Positions 11,360 through 21,792 of a DNA stretch of 64,000 bases are shown here, in pieces. The translations under genes and the position numbers were made by a program. The notes under the pieces are model-generated. The model did not search any database. It worked only from the letters and a program-made list of their open reading frames with translations, and had not been told where the DNA came from. Location of the stretch: positions 5,375,315-5,439,314 of the forward strand of contig JYIP02000002.1 of NCBI GenBank assembly GCA_001051155.2, given 5' to 3'. This DNA comes from Chrysoporthe austroafricana. Its lineage: Eukaryota; Ascomycota; Sordariomycetes; Diaporthales; Cryphonectriaceae. How positions within the stretch are numbered: the stretch's first letter is position 1; every line of letters begins with the position of its first letter.

Positions 11360-11726
11360 GGAACTCCGAATGGATTCACGTATGACTGCGTCAGCCGTAG
11401 TGCTTACTGCGATTTTTGTATCAACCAATGTAATCCACTATTGTGCTCGGACCTCTGGCTGGCCGTGCGGGTACGGGCAAATAGCCGTGCCTAGATCAGC
11501 CGTAGCTAGTTCTTTCCGCGCACACCAACCCCCCATTAACCAGCCGTTGCGCATATACACATATAATTATACCAGATGGCACCCTGCTAGTTAGGTCTTA
11601 ATGACTCCCTCATTTCATTTTTCGCAGCGCATACGTAATAACAGTAACCCTTTTCGTACCTAGAAGCGCTAAAGCCATATGAATCAGAAATCCTCTAGGC
11701 CCTGACCAGGTCAACAAGATATCATC
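11360..11726. other. Upstream region of the NLR-N/ankyrin-like gene
   Basis: No coding sequence supported; probably contains the promoter of the gene starting at 11,727. No clear elements picked out. Confidence 0.4.
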
Positions 11727-13208
11727 ATGGATCCAGGCACCATTTTGAGCATACTTCAGATCCTTGGCGGCGCTGCAAAAGCGCTGGTCCGCGCTGCTGA
11801 GACTATGAAAGACGCGCCTGATAGTCTGGCAAAGGTGGCGGCAGAAACATCTAAATTGCAGCTTCAGGTGAACAGATTCCATGACATACAGCGAGGTCTA
11901 CCCCCAGAAAGTCAGGAGCACCTAAACAAGCAGGTAAGCACGAGCGAGTTCCGAGACACGATCAAGCAGCTGGGCGACCTCACTTTGAAGATGCAATCTG
12001 GCGATGGCAATGTGAATATGACTGGAAAGTTCAAGTGGCTTTGGAATAAAAGCACCGTAGAGGACTTGGTCGCTAGACTAAGCAAGGAGGCCGACCGATT
12101 GGGCAGGTTGTTGGCACCGTAAGAACCTATTCCCTTAGCATCTTCGTTTTAACATCTCAACTAACGAGCCTGTCGTAGCGAGCAGCTCGATCAACTTCTC
12201 GGGTTGACAAGACAGGTTCTGGAAGCATCTGGCCAGATGAGGGCAAGGTTTGAAAGGCTCCGAACAGACCTATTCTCACAGCTCTCATTGATTCAGCTGA
12301 AACCCAGTCCGGAGAATACACCTTCTTTCGACCAGAATGGTATATTCTCTCCAGCAATGGCCGAGAGCGTCTCCTGGTACGGGCAATGGCGTTGCAAGCC
12401 AGGGCAGGATTTCAACATGCCGTACTATAAAGACAGGAAGGGTCTAGCCGACGCAGCCTACATAGGAGACTGGACCGCCGTGGAGAGGATCCTCGAACAC
12501 GCCCGTCTTGTTTACAAGCAGAATTGGGTCAACACCTGCAGACTTCGTTCGTAGCATCTTACAGTGAGCATACATGTCACGTACACTAAAGTCTCTTCTA
12601 GTTTCGGCGAATGATGCCTTTACTTGCTCAGGATTCACGCTTCTGCACCAGGCCGCTTGGCACGGAAATGAAGGTGCAGTCAAGCTTCTACAGCAGAACG
12701 GCGCTTGGAGTATGTGGGAATGCTTGCTTATGGGTGAAACCGCTCAAAGCTAATCGTAGCAGAGCTTGCGAGAATATATCGAGACACTCAGCCAGAAACG
12801 AAATACAGCACACCACTCGATGTTGCTCGCACCCACCGATGGGCGTATCTCTACGATGAGCTTAGCCCAGTGATCCGACGGACTGTCAACCACAAGACTT
12901 TGCACCGTCTGCAGACTCATCTACATAACCTGATCAGGGCCATATTTGCGGAAGAGTCCGGCGCCCATCTCGACTGCTTCGTTCTTCCCGAGCTGGAGGT
13001 TCTCACAGAGTTCCACCGGTCAAGACTATGGTTTCCTCTGGAGCCTGAACGGCGGGACACAAGGGATGGCCGGGCTGTTCATATTATCTTGGACGGTAAC
13101 GAGCTGGTTGTGGTGATACGCTGGGGCCGGGACAACCAGTCGCGGAAGAACTACAGAATCTCTGAACGAGGAGTGCAAGGAATCGAGCAGGCTGTCGTTC
13201 TATCATAA
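11727..13208 (+). CDS. Fungal NLR-N-domain-like / ankyrin-type protein
   Basis: Four exons give 438 residues: 11,727-12,118, 12,179-12,546, 12,602-12,709 and 12,760-13,208. Introns are 50-60 bases with GTAAGA, GTTCGT and GTATGT donors, CTAAC/CTAA-type branch sites and TAG acceptors; phases join exactly. Residues 1-130 are a helical domain beginning MDPGTILSILQILGGAAKAL, like the N-terminal domain found on many fungal STAND/NLR proteins. A middle region (about 130-250) leads into an ankyrin-like unit with FTLLHQAAWHGNEGAVKLL. The C-terminal 150 residues contain HLDCFVLPELEVLTEFHRSR and LWFPLEP. There is no NACHT or NB-ARC P-loop, so this is a short relative of the incompatibility/innate-immunity type proteins. 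A role in signalling or protein interaction is inference. No lesion seen. Confidence 0.85.
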
Positions 13209-14379
13209 CAGAGCCAATGCCGTATACTAATAGGGTTACCTTCAACAACCACGCAGGCGACTTACTGCAAGCCAAGATGGGGTACAAATGTGTTGTGTCA
13301 ATCATGTCGACATGGAGGTCCTACGATTTCCTGGTAAACGTCGCCCAAGGTGGCCCGGGGCGTCATCGAATCGAGCTCTCTTTCAAGGCCTACCCAAGTA
13401 TCTATCTATAGCCCGAAAGTTTGATGCAATTTGTAATGGATGCCTGCTCGATCTTGTTGGAGAACCTTGCAGTACCATCTATAGGGAAACCAAAGCCATA
13501 TAACGACATCATTGTTTTACCTGCTCACGGCACGAGGAATAGCGAGCCATATTTTGAAAGAGCGGGGGCTGGTGGACCGACTTAACGATAGAACACTACA
13601 AACAAGTTCGCAACAAATTCCCAAACTCGATCGCATAAAGCATACAGTAGATTCCTTGACGGATAACGAGCCTGCACGCGGAGATGGTGCCATTGCTAAG
13701 GACTGTTGGGTGCACCTCGTGAGTCGAAACCCGTGTTGGGATCTTGTACGAGGTGTTTATCGACACATACACAGCGACGCTGGCATCTGCTAGACGGGCC
13801 TGCTGGTCATGTCTGTTGGACACAGCAGCACGACGTGTTTCTGTATTTGGAGAGTGTAAGCCCACGCAGATTGCACATCGTATTGGGCTAAGCAGTGTTG
13901 GGGCCCGCTTGATTCAACCACCTTACTGGGCAAGAGGCGGATGATGCTGAACTTGGGTTTGATCATGAGAGACAGTAACCAATTATCACATAGCTGAAAT
14001 AAGCCCAGATCTTATCGAGGCGATAAGAGACCAGTGGACAAGGGGGCACGTGGGGTGTTGTCTAGCGTAAGTAGGGGTCCCCTAACATTGTGTCATCCCG
14101 TAGGCGTCTAGAATTTGGCCCTTTTGCCCTTGCTTTACCTATTACTCCATCCAGCAACATTTCCCACAGAGGCTCTCTACTCGTCGCCGATCCCTACTAT
14201 CTGGCGCTTGTTGTTTGCATTAGGCTGCATCACGATTTGCACCTCGTGTAGGCAATTGCTCTGTTCTGAAGCAGTGTCTCGCAAGAGACGGGCTCTTGCC
14301 TCCTGCAGATTCACCGCCCCATCGCCCACTCGACATTACACGAACACTTCCTGTGCGGTTTACGAACGATACGGCCACG
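13209..14379. other. Intergenic, 1.2 kb
   Basis: Only fragmented frames with no protein-like signal that I could support. The last part probably holds the promoter and leader of the HD-domain gene. Confidence 0.45.
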
Positions 14380-15308
14380 ATGTCTCCCAGCGCAAAGAAT
14401 GGCGAGATGCTGGACAACCTCGGCGACGAGGTCGATGCCGCCTGCCCAGGCACGTATCTCCCCTTCACCCGCTCCTAGGCCACACCCTCACGTCCTCCTT
14501 GAATCCGCTAACCTCTGTCTGTCCTCCAGACCCCTCGGTGGTCACTGCCACCAAAGTCGCCGGCGACTGGACGGTGCCCAAAGTCCTAGCGACCATCCCC
14601 GGCGGCGCGCCCACCGAGGGATCCACCTCGCCCGTGCCGTACTTCCACCTCCTTGAGCGGCTCAAGACGACGAAGCGTGAAGGGTGGCGGCGGTTCGGGA
14701 TCGCGCGGGGCGAGTCGATCGCGGACCACATGTACCGGATGGCGCTGATCAGTATGTTAGCGCCTTCTTCGATACGGAGCAAGGTGGACATGCACAAGTG
14801 CATGAAGATGTGCCTGATCCATGACATGGCTGAGAGCCTGGTCGGCGACATCACGCCTGTGGATGGCGTCGCGAAGCCCGAGAAGAACCGGCGCGAGGCG
14901 GCGACGATGGACTATATCACGGGGAACCTACTAGGAAATCTATGGGGAGGCCAAGGGAAGAGCATCGCTGAGGACATAAGGGCGGTGTGGCAGGAGTATG
15001 AGGACAGTGAGACGCTGGAGAGCCACTTTGTGCACGACATTGACAAGATGGAATTGGTGCTGCAGATGGTGGAGTACGAGAAGCGCGGGGAGAGGAAGCT
15101 GGACCTAGGCGAGTTTGCGTGGGTGGCTACGCGGCTGGTGCTGGAGGAGACTAAGGTGTGGGCACAGGAGGTGCTGAGGGAGAGGGAGGCGTACTGGGGC
15201 AGAGAAGAGCACGTCCATGGCGAAAAGGGCGTTGAGGGTGGTGTTGCGAAAGATCGTGTCGAGGCGTCGACAGAATACTACGAGGGTTCTGGCGGCGCAT
15301 CATCCTGA
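14380..15308 (+). CDS. HD-domain 5'-deoxynucleotidase-like protein (HDDC2/YGK1/YfbR family)
   Basis: ATG at 14,380 starts a short first exon (to 14,449). The second exon runs 14,530-15,308, giving 282 residues. The frame also reads open across 14,450-14,529, but that part is not protein-like and homologues lack it, so it is an intron; the only splice that keeps phase uses a GC donor (G|GCACGT) with a TCCTCCAG acceptor, a rare GC-AG type. The HD signature is complete: His in ESIADHMYRMALI, the HD pair in CLIHDMAESLVGDITP and the distal Asp in FVHDIDKMELVLQM. Family members remove phosphate from deoxynucleoside 5'-monophosphates in a metal-dependent reaction, probably in the cytosol. The tail after about residue 240 is charged and unconserved. 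Substrate is inferred from the family. Confidence 0.88.
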
Positions 15309-16298
15309 TGGCCGCTGGGAGGTCTGTGTCTGGTTGGTTCATCGGGCAACAAACAGTGCCCACATCAACAACCTTCAATGACGCTGGGGAATAAGGCGGC
15401 ATCTAGTGCTCTGCGGAATAATGTCGGAGGTACGGAAGAAGCCTTCCAGTCACCGGCACAGCCTCTGCAGCGTATTGTACACGCAGTCACAAGAAAAGTG
15501 TCTCCAGTGTCTTTCCGCATTGGTGCGTGGTGATGTTTTCGTTGGTGTTTTGGCGGCCCATGCTAGGTTGTTGACTGTCAGCTTAGCCTTGCCTTCTCCA
15601 CAGCAACCAACCCTCCACCACCAACGCGCCCCCTCCCCTCCCCCGAAACCTTGTCGCTCTCAGGTGCTCAGTGCTCCACATGGGAACCTACGGCCCCTCT
15701 GAAGATCCACCGTCATCGCTCATCATCCATTCCAAAGGGCCCAAACCGAGGACCCACTCTCCAAAAAGCGTGAGCCGACCGCCAATTCACGCTGCACGCC
15801 ACGTCGTCGAAAGATTTCCCTGCCTCGACTCTGCATCCCGTTTCCCTCGGCAGGTCCTCGAATACCTCCATCGTCTTGTCCTCGCACCTAAATACTGCGC
15901 ACGCGTCGAAAGACCCCCTTTCGAGAGATTCGATCCCTGCTGTCGCGCCACCCTGGCGATAGCTTCCCTACGCACGCCGGTCTGTCTGCCCCGCTAGGTC
16001 TACCAGCGGCCTGCGACCGCCTGTGAGGCGACGGATATTCGGGTCTCTGAGGGGAGAGGTGGTCACTGGACGCGCGACAGGACAGCAGCCGGGACCTGCA
16101 ATGCAGTTGCCCGGCCCGCGCTCAGCTGGTGCCCATGAATCTTGAGCTCCGCCTCGCTGCATTTCCGTCGCGAGCGTGACCACTGATAAAGAGGGCTACG
16201 CACTCGGTATCGAACCGTCGTTCCGTCAGCCTCGCTGGCCCCAGTCCGGGCGAAATCCCGACCCATCTCACGTCCGACCACACAACATTCTCCACACC
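15309..16298. other. Intergenic, 1.0 kb, pyrimidine-rich near its middle
   Basis: C/T-rich segment near 15,595-15,660 and GC-rich sequence beyond, as is common in long 5' leaders of ascomycete genes. Open frames here look like compositional artefacts. Frame 3 is open upstream of 16,299 without an ATG. Confidence 0.45.
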
Positions 16299-18023
16299 AT
16301 GGCGTTCGGAAACCAGTTCCACATCCCCGGCTCCTTTCATCTCGAAGGCCCAGGGGCCTCAACGACCCTTAATGCCAACATGTTCCGCCCTCCTGTCTCG
16401 CCCACCACATCTTCCTACAACCTCTCCAAATCAACAGGCTCCCTCCTCTCCGACCAGTCCATGGCCACGAACAGCACCACACCAGTCCCAAGGCTGGGGA
16501 GGAAACGAACATATGATGAGAGCAACTATAGAGCGAGAGGCTTCCTGAGCCTGAATGTGGATAGCGCACGCGACTCTCTCGTAGAAGATGGTGCAGCAGG
16601 GGAGCATCGATATACACTGGCCGGGCAGATCGAAACGCCAGGCGCACTGGCAACACCACAGGGAGGGACGCTGGAGGACAGCCTGTACTCTGACGTCGAC
16701 TACAGGCGGGCGCTGGGATCGAAAAGGCCACATGCGGAAGGCGATAGACCTTCACTCGGTCTGGCCGGGCTGCTGGATGCCGAGACTCGTGAGCCCGTGA
16801 CTCCTCGGTCGGCAGGCTGGACGACATTTGCCTTTCAGGCAATAGGGGGCGTCGTGGAGAAGGTATGGGAGTTCTGCAGGGGCGGTGCTGGCGCCTTTCG
16901 AGGTTTCCAGGCAGGGGGTGGAAAGGCATACGAACTGAACGGCGAGCCGGTCCCGGCATTGACCGCCGAACCAGGCCCGCAGGCGGTCCCTGCCGATCCT
17001 CAAGACAATCCCACCAGCCCATCTCGTGCCCTTCCGGGAGATCATGGATTGACTTATTTCCCGAACTACTCCGCCGCCGATGTCCTGAGCCACAACTTTG
17101 TCCAGGACCAGCAGCAGGGGATGGACTCATCGCCGGCCACGACCCCGGAGCGGCCGGCTGCCAAGAGGCGGCAGACGGGCTTCCATAGCGAGAACGACGA
17201 GCTGCGGAGGAACTGGGTCATGGTTGAAGAAGACGAACCCTCTACCACGCATGTCCGACCAAGCCCAAGGCGTGCATCGGCGACGCCCTCAAGGATCCCC
17301 GGAAGCAGGTCCAGCGTGAGCTCGCGCCTGCAGCAGCCCCGATCTTCGACACCGAGTGCTTCTGGGAGAAAGATCAGCGCCCCATCACCCAGGTTCAGCC
17401 ACGACAGGTCCAACATCCCGACCCGTGCATCATCCCGGATGTCCACGGCCTCGGGAGCCTCGTACGCTGGGTTAGCCGGCTCACCGTCTCTGGGCCCCGG
17501 AGAGCAAGCTAGTTTTGCAAGCCCTCGGTCTCCATCTCAAGTCGCAACAACTAACACCTTCACGCCAAATCACTTCCCACCCAATGGCTCTCGGATTCCT
17601 CAGCCCAAAGGCCTAGGCCCGAACCCTTTTGCGAATACCCGAACAGCCTCGCCCGCGCCGCAGGGCGTCTCTCCCAGCCGGCCATCAACCCGATCATCCG
17701 TCCATCCTTCGCCGCTAGTCCACAACTTTGGCTTCAACGCCACGCCGAACGGGCACAAGAAAACGACTTCTAGCGTTTCGACAGGCAGTACTCGGGGCCG
17801 CTACTCATACGGTCCTGACGACGTAGACCATGTCCAGACCAGCCCACGACTGGATGACGAGGGGAGGCAGCTGGCGAACAAGAGGTTTACGACGCAGAGG
17901 CGCGCTGACTCCAGGCTAGACCGGCTCAACAAGGAGCTCCAGGGGTTAATCCGGCAGGGCAAGGAGGCGCTAGACACGACTTATGATGTCGTCATGGACG
18001 AGAGCTGGGAGGAGGACACATGA
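16299..18023 (+). CDS. Conserved Ser/Pro-rich, largely disordered protein, unknown function
   Basis: A single exon of 574 residues. I take the ATG at 16,299 because of its strong context (CACACCATGG); the frame is open further upstream but has no ATG there. The product is rich in Ser, Pro, Thr and Arg from about residue 300 to 530, with many basic-Ser/Pro patches and RKR-type clusters that could be nuclear signals. An ordered patch lies near residues 170-205 (GWTTFAFQAIGGVVEKVWEF). The C-terminal 60 residues (RRADSRLDRLNKELQGLIRQ) are strongly helical and may be a coiled coil. I believe similar proteins occur across Pezizomycotina without known function. No transmembrane segment or catalytic motif seen. 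No intron or lesion. Confidence 0.8.
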   Translation: MAFGNQFHIPGSFHLEGPGASTTLNANMFRPPVSPTTSSYNLSKSTGSLLSDQSMATNSTTPVPRLGRKRTYDESNYRARGFLSLNVDSARDSLVEDGAAGEHRYTLAGQIETPGALATPQGGTLEDSLYSDVDYRRALGSKRPHAEGDRPSLGLAGLLDAETREPVTPRSAGWTTFAFQAIGGVVEKVWEFCRGGAGAFRGFQAGGGKAYELNGEPVPALTAEPGPQAVPADPQDNPTSPSRALPGDHGLTYFPNYSAADVLSHNFVQDQQQGMDSSPATTPERPAAKRRQTGFHSENDELRRNWVMVEEDEPSTTHVRPSPRRASATPSRIPGSRSSVSSRLQQPRSSTPSASGRKISAPSPRFSHDRSNIPTRASSRMSTASGASYAGLAGSPSLGPGEQASFASPRSPSQVATTNTFTPNHFPPNGSRIPQPKGLGPNPFANTRTASPAPQGVSPSRPSTRSSVHPSPLVHNFGFNATPNGHKKTTSSVSTGSTRGRYSYGPDDVDHVQTSPRLDDEGRQLANKRFTTQRRADSRLDRLNKELQGLIRQGKEALDTTYDVVMDESWEEDT

Positions 18024-18862
18024 GGGTACAGCTCAACCTCAGCTGACGTCGCCTCTGCTTGTTCTGCTCCTTGGCCACGGTTTGTTTTTAACAAGGAGCG
18101 GCATGGACAATATCGGTTGGTACTCTTGGGAATTTTCTGCACGGAGTTCAGGATAGGCGTTCTGCCTGGGAAGCTTGTTTCTGCCTTGCCTAGGGGCATT
18201 CGACTGGCATATAACGCATGTTTACTAAGTATGTATGGGCGCATCTCCGTCTTGCCCAAGTTTCCCTGACCCAGTACTAGTCTTACCACTATGTCACTAG
18301 TATGGCATGTGCTTATAGCACCACCAGAGGGTTAGCGGTCTACTATACACCATTGCCACCCCGCTAAGCTAGCCTAAGATGCGTACCAAGTACATGTAAT
18401 TAAGCACTTCATGCTAAGCTTGGCGGGGTACTGTAGAGGGGACAGCCTCAGCGCGGCCTCTCCCCCACCCCCGTCCTTGCCCCAGCTTGCCCAGGCACGT
18501 CGGCACATGCCGACGCCCCTCCGTCATGCTTCTTCAGTTGGTTCCCATTCCCTAGAGCTCCGCCTAGAGCTTTCCTCCTCCAAACTTCCTATCCCCAATA
18601 CCAGATCGTCCCCAGAGGACAACGCCGAGAAGACCTACGATATCCATTCTATCTATGACACCACCCTTCGTCCTCGTTGCACACCTCCTTCCTCGAGATC
18701 AATTCCGTCTGCATCAAATGCTTTCCTGAATGTGCCAGCGCTGTCGCCCCATTACAAAGTCGTCGTCACAAGTCCTCTTCAGTCGCCGTCTCGGACCAGA
18801 CCCAAGACACGCTCGCCCGCCTGCCTCGTCTCCGAAACCGATGAACGTATCTCTCGACCACA
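18024..18862. other. Intergenic / 5' leader of the zinc-knuckle gene
   Basis: No supported gene. An open frame at 18,411-18,875 overlaps the next start codon and is C/T-rich with leader-like composition, so I treat it as non-coding. Likely holds a long 5' UTR. Confidence 0.45.
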
Positions 18863-21478
18863 ATGGTGGTCCTGAAGGAGACCGGTGAAGCGATGGCAAC
18901 AGCCCGGGACACTGCGACGGAGCCCGTCAGCCACGACCGACACTACCCTCTCGATCTTCCCTCTGGACTCCCCTTCGAACGATACGAACACCGACGTGTA
19001 TCAGTGCGCGACATTCTCATCCACCGAATCGTCTCGAAGCTCTTCTCTCCAACGTCCGAACTCGCCCCGATCTTGAACGCCCATCGTAAGAGCACACGCC
19101 CTACTGGCACCAACCTGTCCCTTGCGTACCATAACTTTGGGCCCCTGAAGCGGCGCGACGCTTCCCTTGCCCGGGATGTTGAGGTCCTCCGCAAGATGTT
19201 GATCACACGCAGTGAGGAGGAGTGGGTTCGGCAGGACTACATCAAACCTGCCAGGTCTTCGCGGTTCATGGCACTCCGCCCGCCGAAAGGCGTATTCATC
19301 CCGCCTCGGGGCCCTCCCAGCCCGGAAATGGTGCCGACGGTTGAGGAAGAAATCCTAGACTTGGTGCGAAGGCACTATCTGGAAACAGATGATGCTACGA
19401 TCAGGCTGTGGCTTCAGGCTCTTCAGTCCCCACAATCGTCAAGCTATGCCACACTGCAGAAGAAGACGGCTAAAAAAGACTCGCACAAAAGGCTCGTTCA
19501 GGACCGGAGGAGAGCCGGCGAGGCAAAGGCAGCCGAGGATTACAAAAGGTGGTACGAGGAGGACACCGCACTTCTCAGGGCGTTGCAGGAGCGGACACGC
19601 ACTCCGGATGGGCCCAGGCTCTACGAGGGGGGTGCTTTCTTACCCACGCTGCGGAAGCCGCTTTCAGAATCCAAGGCGGCTAGACAGCTGTTCCTTAGGA
19701 TGATGTCGGAGCATAGGGACAAGTCGTACTTCGCGAATGTGCATGGTGCACAGATGGTTATGGATGAGGTGTACCCGTGGCCCGAGCCTCACGCCCCACG
19801 ACGGGTCCTGCATGTGCCATCGTGGTACAGCTGGCGCCAGAAGCAGGATCACTTCAGGCACGGAATGGTGCCGGTGGATTTTGCGAGTGGGCGATGTGGT
19901 CGTGGTCTAGACCGGGACGGTATCTGGTCCACTGGCCGGTGGTATGGTGATGATGTACCGCGCGGTAGGAGGATCAGACGTGGTCGTCGACGTGCAACAA
20001 GTGAACCGCCCCCGAGGCTATTTACGACTGCACACCTGCCGTTCGGCTTTAATGCCACCCGAGAGCTGCTTATCTTCCCCAAGATGAGCCTCGCAACGAT
20101 CGACCATCGAGTTCGGAGGCGCAGCTTGAGCCGAACTAGGATTGCAGAAATGTTCAATTGGGATGTTGTACTTGAGGAACTTCCTGCGAGACCACCGGTC
20201 AGGGCGGGCTACGACTTCTTTCACCAACCACATTCCGCTTCAGCGTCGCACCAAATACCCAGTTCCTGTTCGCTGGGGCATAGAGACGTCTACAGGGACT
20301 TCCACAGCCCGTATCGAGGTGCTGAGTTCTCTTACCAGGTTTCAGCTAATTGGTCAGGCATCTCAGCGCCGGAAGATGATGTCCTCAGCTTCATGTCGCG
20401 ATGCTCGCCTGATTCTGATGTCACGATCCGTGTCGTCGGGGAATTTGGACGATCCCGTACGACAGTCAATATCGGACGACGGCACGCCGAGTACAGCACG
20501 ACTATTGAAGATCATCTTCATAAATCGACCCTGGCGGCTTCGTCACTATTGCCACCATTATCATTGCAAGCATCACGATCGCTTTCGCTATCACGATGTG
20601 CAAACTGTACGTCTCCGGCACATATCACAGCAAAGTGCACATTGCCCTGTGGCTATTGTGGTGCGCCAAATCCCGGCATATATCAGCCTTATGCGCGCGT
20701 CTGCCGTTTCAGCGGCCATTTCCTTCCCGAGGAAAAGGACGAGACATCCAAAGCTGGCCGACACGATAATCTACACCTCGCACCAGACTGCTCCGTTGCA
20801 AAGCAAAATCGCTGCAAGTGCGGCCCTTTCCCCCAGTATCATGTCGCGGCAAAGTGCCCCATCCTTTGCTCACGCGACTGCGGTAACATGCGCCCCCCAG
20901 GCCATTTCAAACACAAGAATGCCATGGGCTGCAAGAGTCGGTGTTGTATGTGCGGTATGAAGGGCCATAGTGGGATACAATGCAAGCTGCGCCGGTGTAG
21001 GTGTAGCGAAGAGCATCTGGGCCAGGACTGCTGCTTTCATCCTGAGTGTCGGGTGGCAGGCTGCGATCGCTTCCTGTGTGGTGTCCACTGCCAATCTTGT
21101 GGAGTTGACCGAGCCGAGCTCGATGATGAGGTCTTGCTTGTGGAGCGGGCATGCCCTGCTTGCTTGAAAAAGCAGGGCATGTACACCCTCCCCAACTTAC
21201 CCAATACCACGACGATAAACGAAGATATCTCTCAAGATGCCCACCAGGAAAAGTCACAAAATGGCAACACAGCCAAATCGCTACTAAAAAAAGCAAGGAA
21301 GAACAAACGCAAGCACCGACCATCACCAGGAACAGTCAAGAAGAAGGAAGAAAAGCCGTGGTATGCTCCCCTCGAGCCTCGTACGCGGTCTGTGGTTGTG
21401 TCCAAATCTGGGAAGAATGCCGCTAGATGGGCCAGGGCCGACATGACACCAGCAGTGAAAATAGGAGGCTGTCGATAA
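18863..21478 (+). CDS. Cys-rich zinc-knuckle protein (871 aa), unknown function
   Basis: A single uninterrupted exon from the ATG at 18,863 (context CACAATGG). The first 300 residues are charged and helical (EEEWVRQDYIKPARSSRFM; KRLVQDRRRAGEAKAAEDYK), followed by an Arg-rich stretch near 365-385. From about residue 578 to 765 there is a dense array of Cys/His: CANCTSPAHITAKC, CGYCGAP, CKCGPFPQYHVAAKC, CMCGMKGHSGIQC, CRCSEEHLGQDC, CGVHCQSCG and CPACLKKQG. Several fit the C-x2-C-x4-H-x4-C CCHC pattern or a variant, so single-stranded nucleic-acid binding is a reasonable inference. The C-terminus is Lys-rich (KSLLKKARKNKRKHRPS) and could be a nuclear or nucleolar signal. It is not a retrotransposon gag: there is no pol, no LTR and the sequence is undamaged. 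Confidence 0.82.
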   Translation: MVVLKETGEAMATARDTATEPVSHDRHYPLDLPSGLPFERYEHRRVSVRDILIHRIVSKLFSPTSELAPILNAHRKSTRPTGTNLSLAYHNFGPLKRRDASLARDVEVLRKMLITRSEEEWVRQDYIKPARSSRFMALRPPKGVFIPPRGPPSPEMVPTVEEEILDLVRRHYLETDDATIRLWLQALQSPQSSSYATLQKKTAKKDSHKRLVQDRRRAGEAKAAEDYKRWYEEDTALLRALQERTRTPDGPRLYEGGAFLPTLRKPLSESKAARQLFLRMMSEHRDKSYFANVHGAQMVMDEVYPWPEPHAPRRVLHVPSWYSWRQKQDHFRHGMVPVDFASGRCGRGLDRDGIWSTGRWYGDDVPRGRRIRRGRRRATSEPPPRLFTTAHLPFGFNATRELLIFPKMSLATIDHRVRRRSLSRTRIAEMFNWDVVLEELPARPPVRAGYDFFHQPHSASASHQIPSSCSLGHRDVYRDFHSPYRGAEFSYQVSANWSGISAPEDDVLSFMSRCSPDSDVTIRVVGEFGRSRTTVNIGRRHAEYSTTIEDHLHKSTLAASSLLPPLSLQASRSLSLSRCANCTSPAHITAKCTLPCGYCGAPNPGIYQPYARVCRFSGHFLPEEKDETSKAGRHDNLHLAPDCSVAKQNRCKCGPFPQYHVAAKCPILCSRDCGNMRPPGHFKHKNAMGCKSRCCMCGMKGHSGIQCKLRRCRCSEEHLGQDCCFHPECRVAGCDRFLCGVHCQSCGVDRAELDDEVLLVERACPACLKKQGMYTLPNLPNTTTINEDISQDAHQEKSQNGNTAKSLLKKARKNKRKHRPSPGTVKKKEEKPWYAPLEPRTRSVVVSKSGKNAARWARADMTPAVKIGGCR

Positions 21479-21792
21479 TTGCAGGAATGTTGCCGTACCG
21501 GGGTTCTGAGGAGATGGTGCTAAGACTGCAAGATTGAAAGGCAGACACAGAAGACGCTGCTGGTATACTCGACGCAGTTGAAGGGCAGTAAGCCAATGTA
21601 AAGTAGACCGTCCATCGGGGGTGAAATAGATGCTCTATGCGCAGAATTAGACGGCTAAGATATATGACATCACTACATTTCAGTCATTATGTTCATTTAT
21701 GTATACTCCTACTGGACATGTTTTGACTATCCCACCCAGTCGCAGCAAGAATCTCTCATTTTTCAATCTAGGCTAGCTATGCCTCGATGTGT
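21479..21792. other. Short intergenic region
   Basis: 3' flank of the zinc-knuckle gene and of the opposing OPT relic. Nothing recognised. Confidence 0.4.

Noticed and set aside
10814..11364. One TRIM-like element with two terminal LTRs
   Set aside because: Each copy has its own distinct target duplication (GTAGG and GGAAC), so they are two separate insertions.
13512..13944. Open frames in the intergenic region after the ankyrin-type gene
   Set aside because: No conserved motif, no splice logic, different frames equally open.
14115..14379. Longer N-terminus for the HD-domain protein read from an upstream non-ATG start
   Set aside because: Its continuation 14,380-14,529 is not protein-like in that frame, whereas the ATG at 14,380 in another frame splices cleanly into the conserved domain.
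16369..17446. Several long minus-strand and other-frame open frames across the Ser/Pro-rich gene
   Set aside because: GC-rich shadow frames of a real 575-codon gene; no independent support.
18411..18875. A 154-codon open frame before the zinc-knuckle gene
   Set aside because: Pro/Ser-rich leader-like composition, overlaps the next start codon, no domain; more likely 5' UTR.
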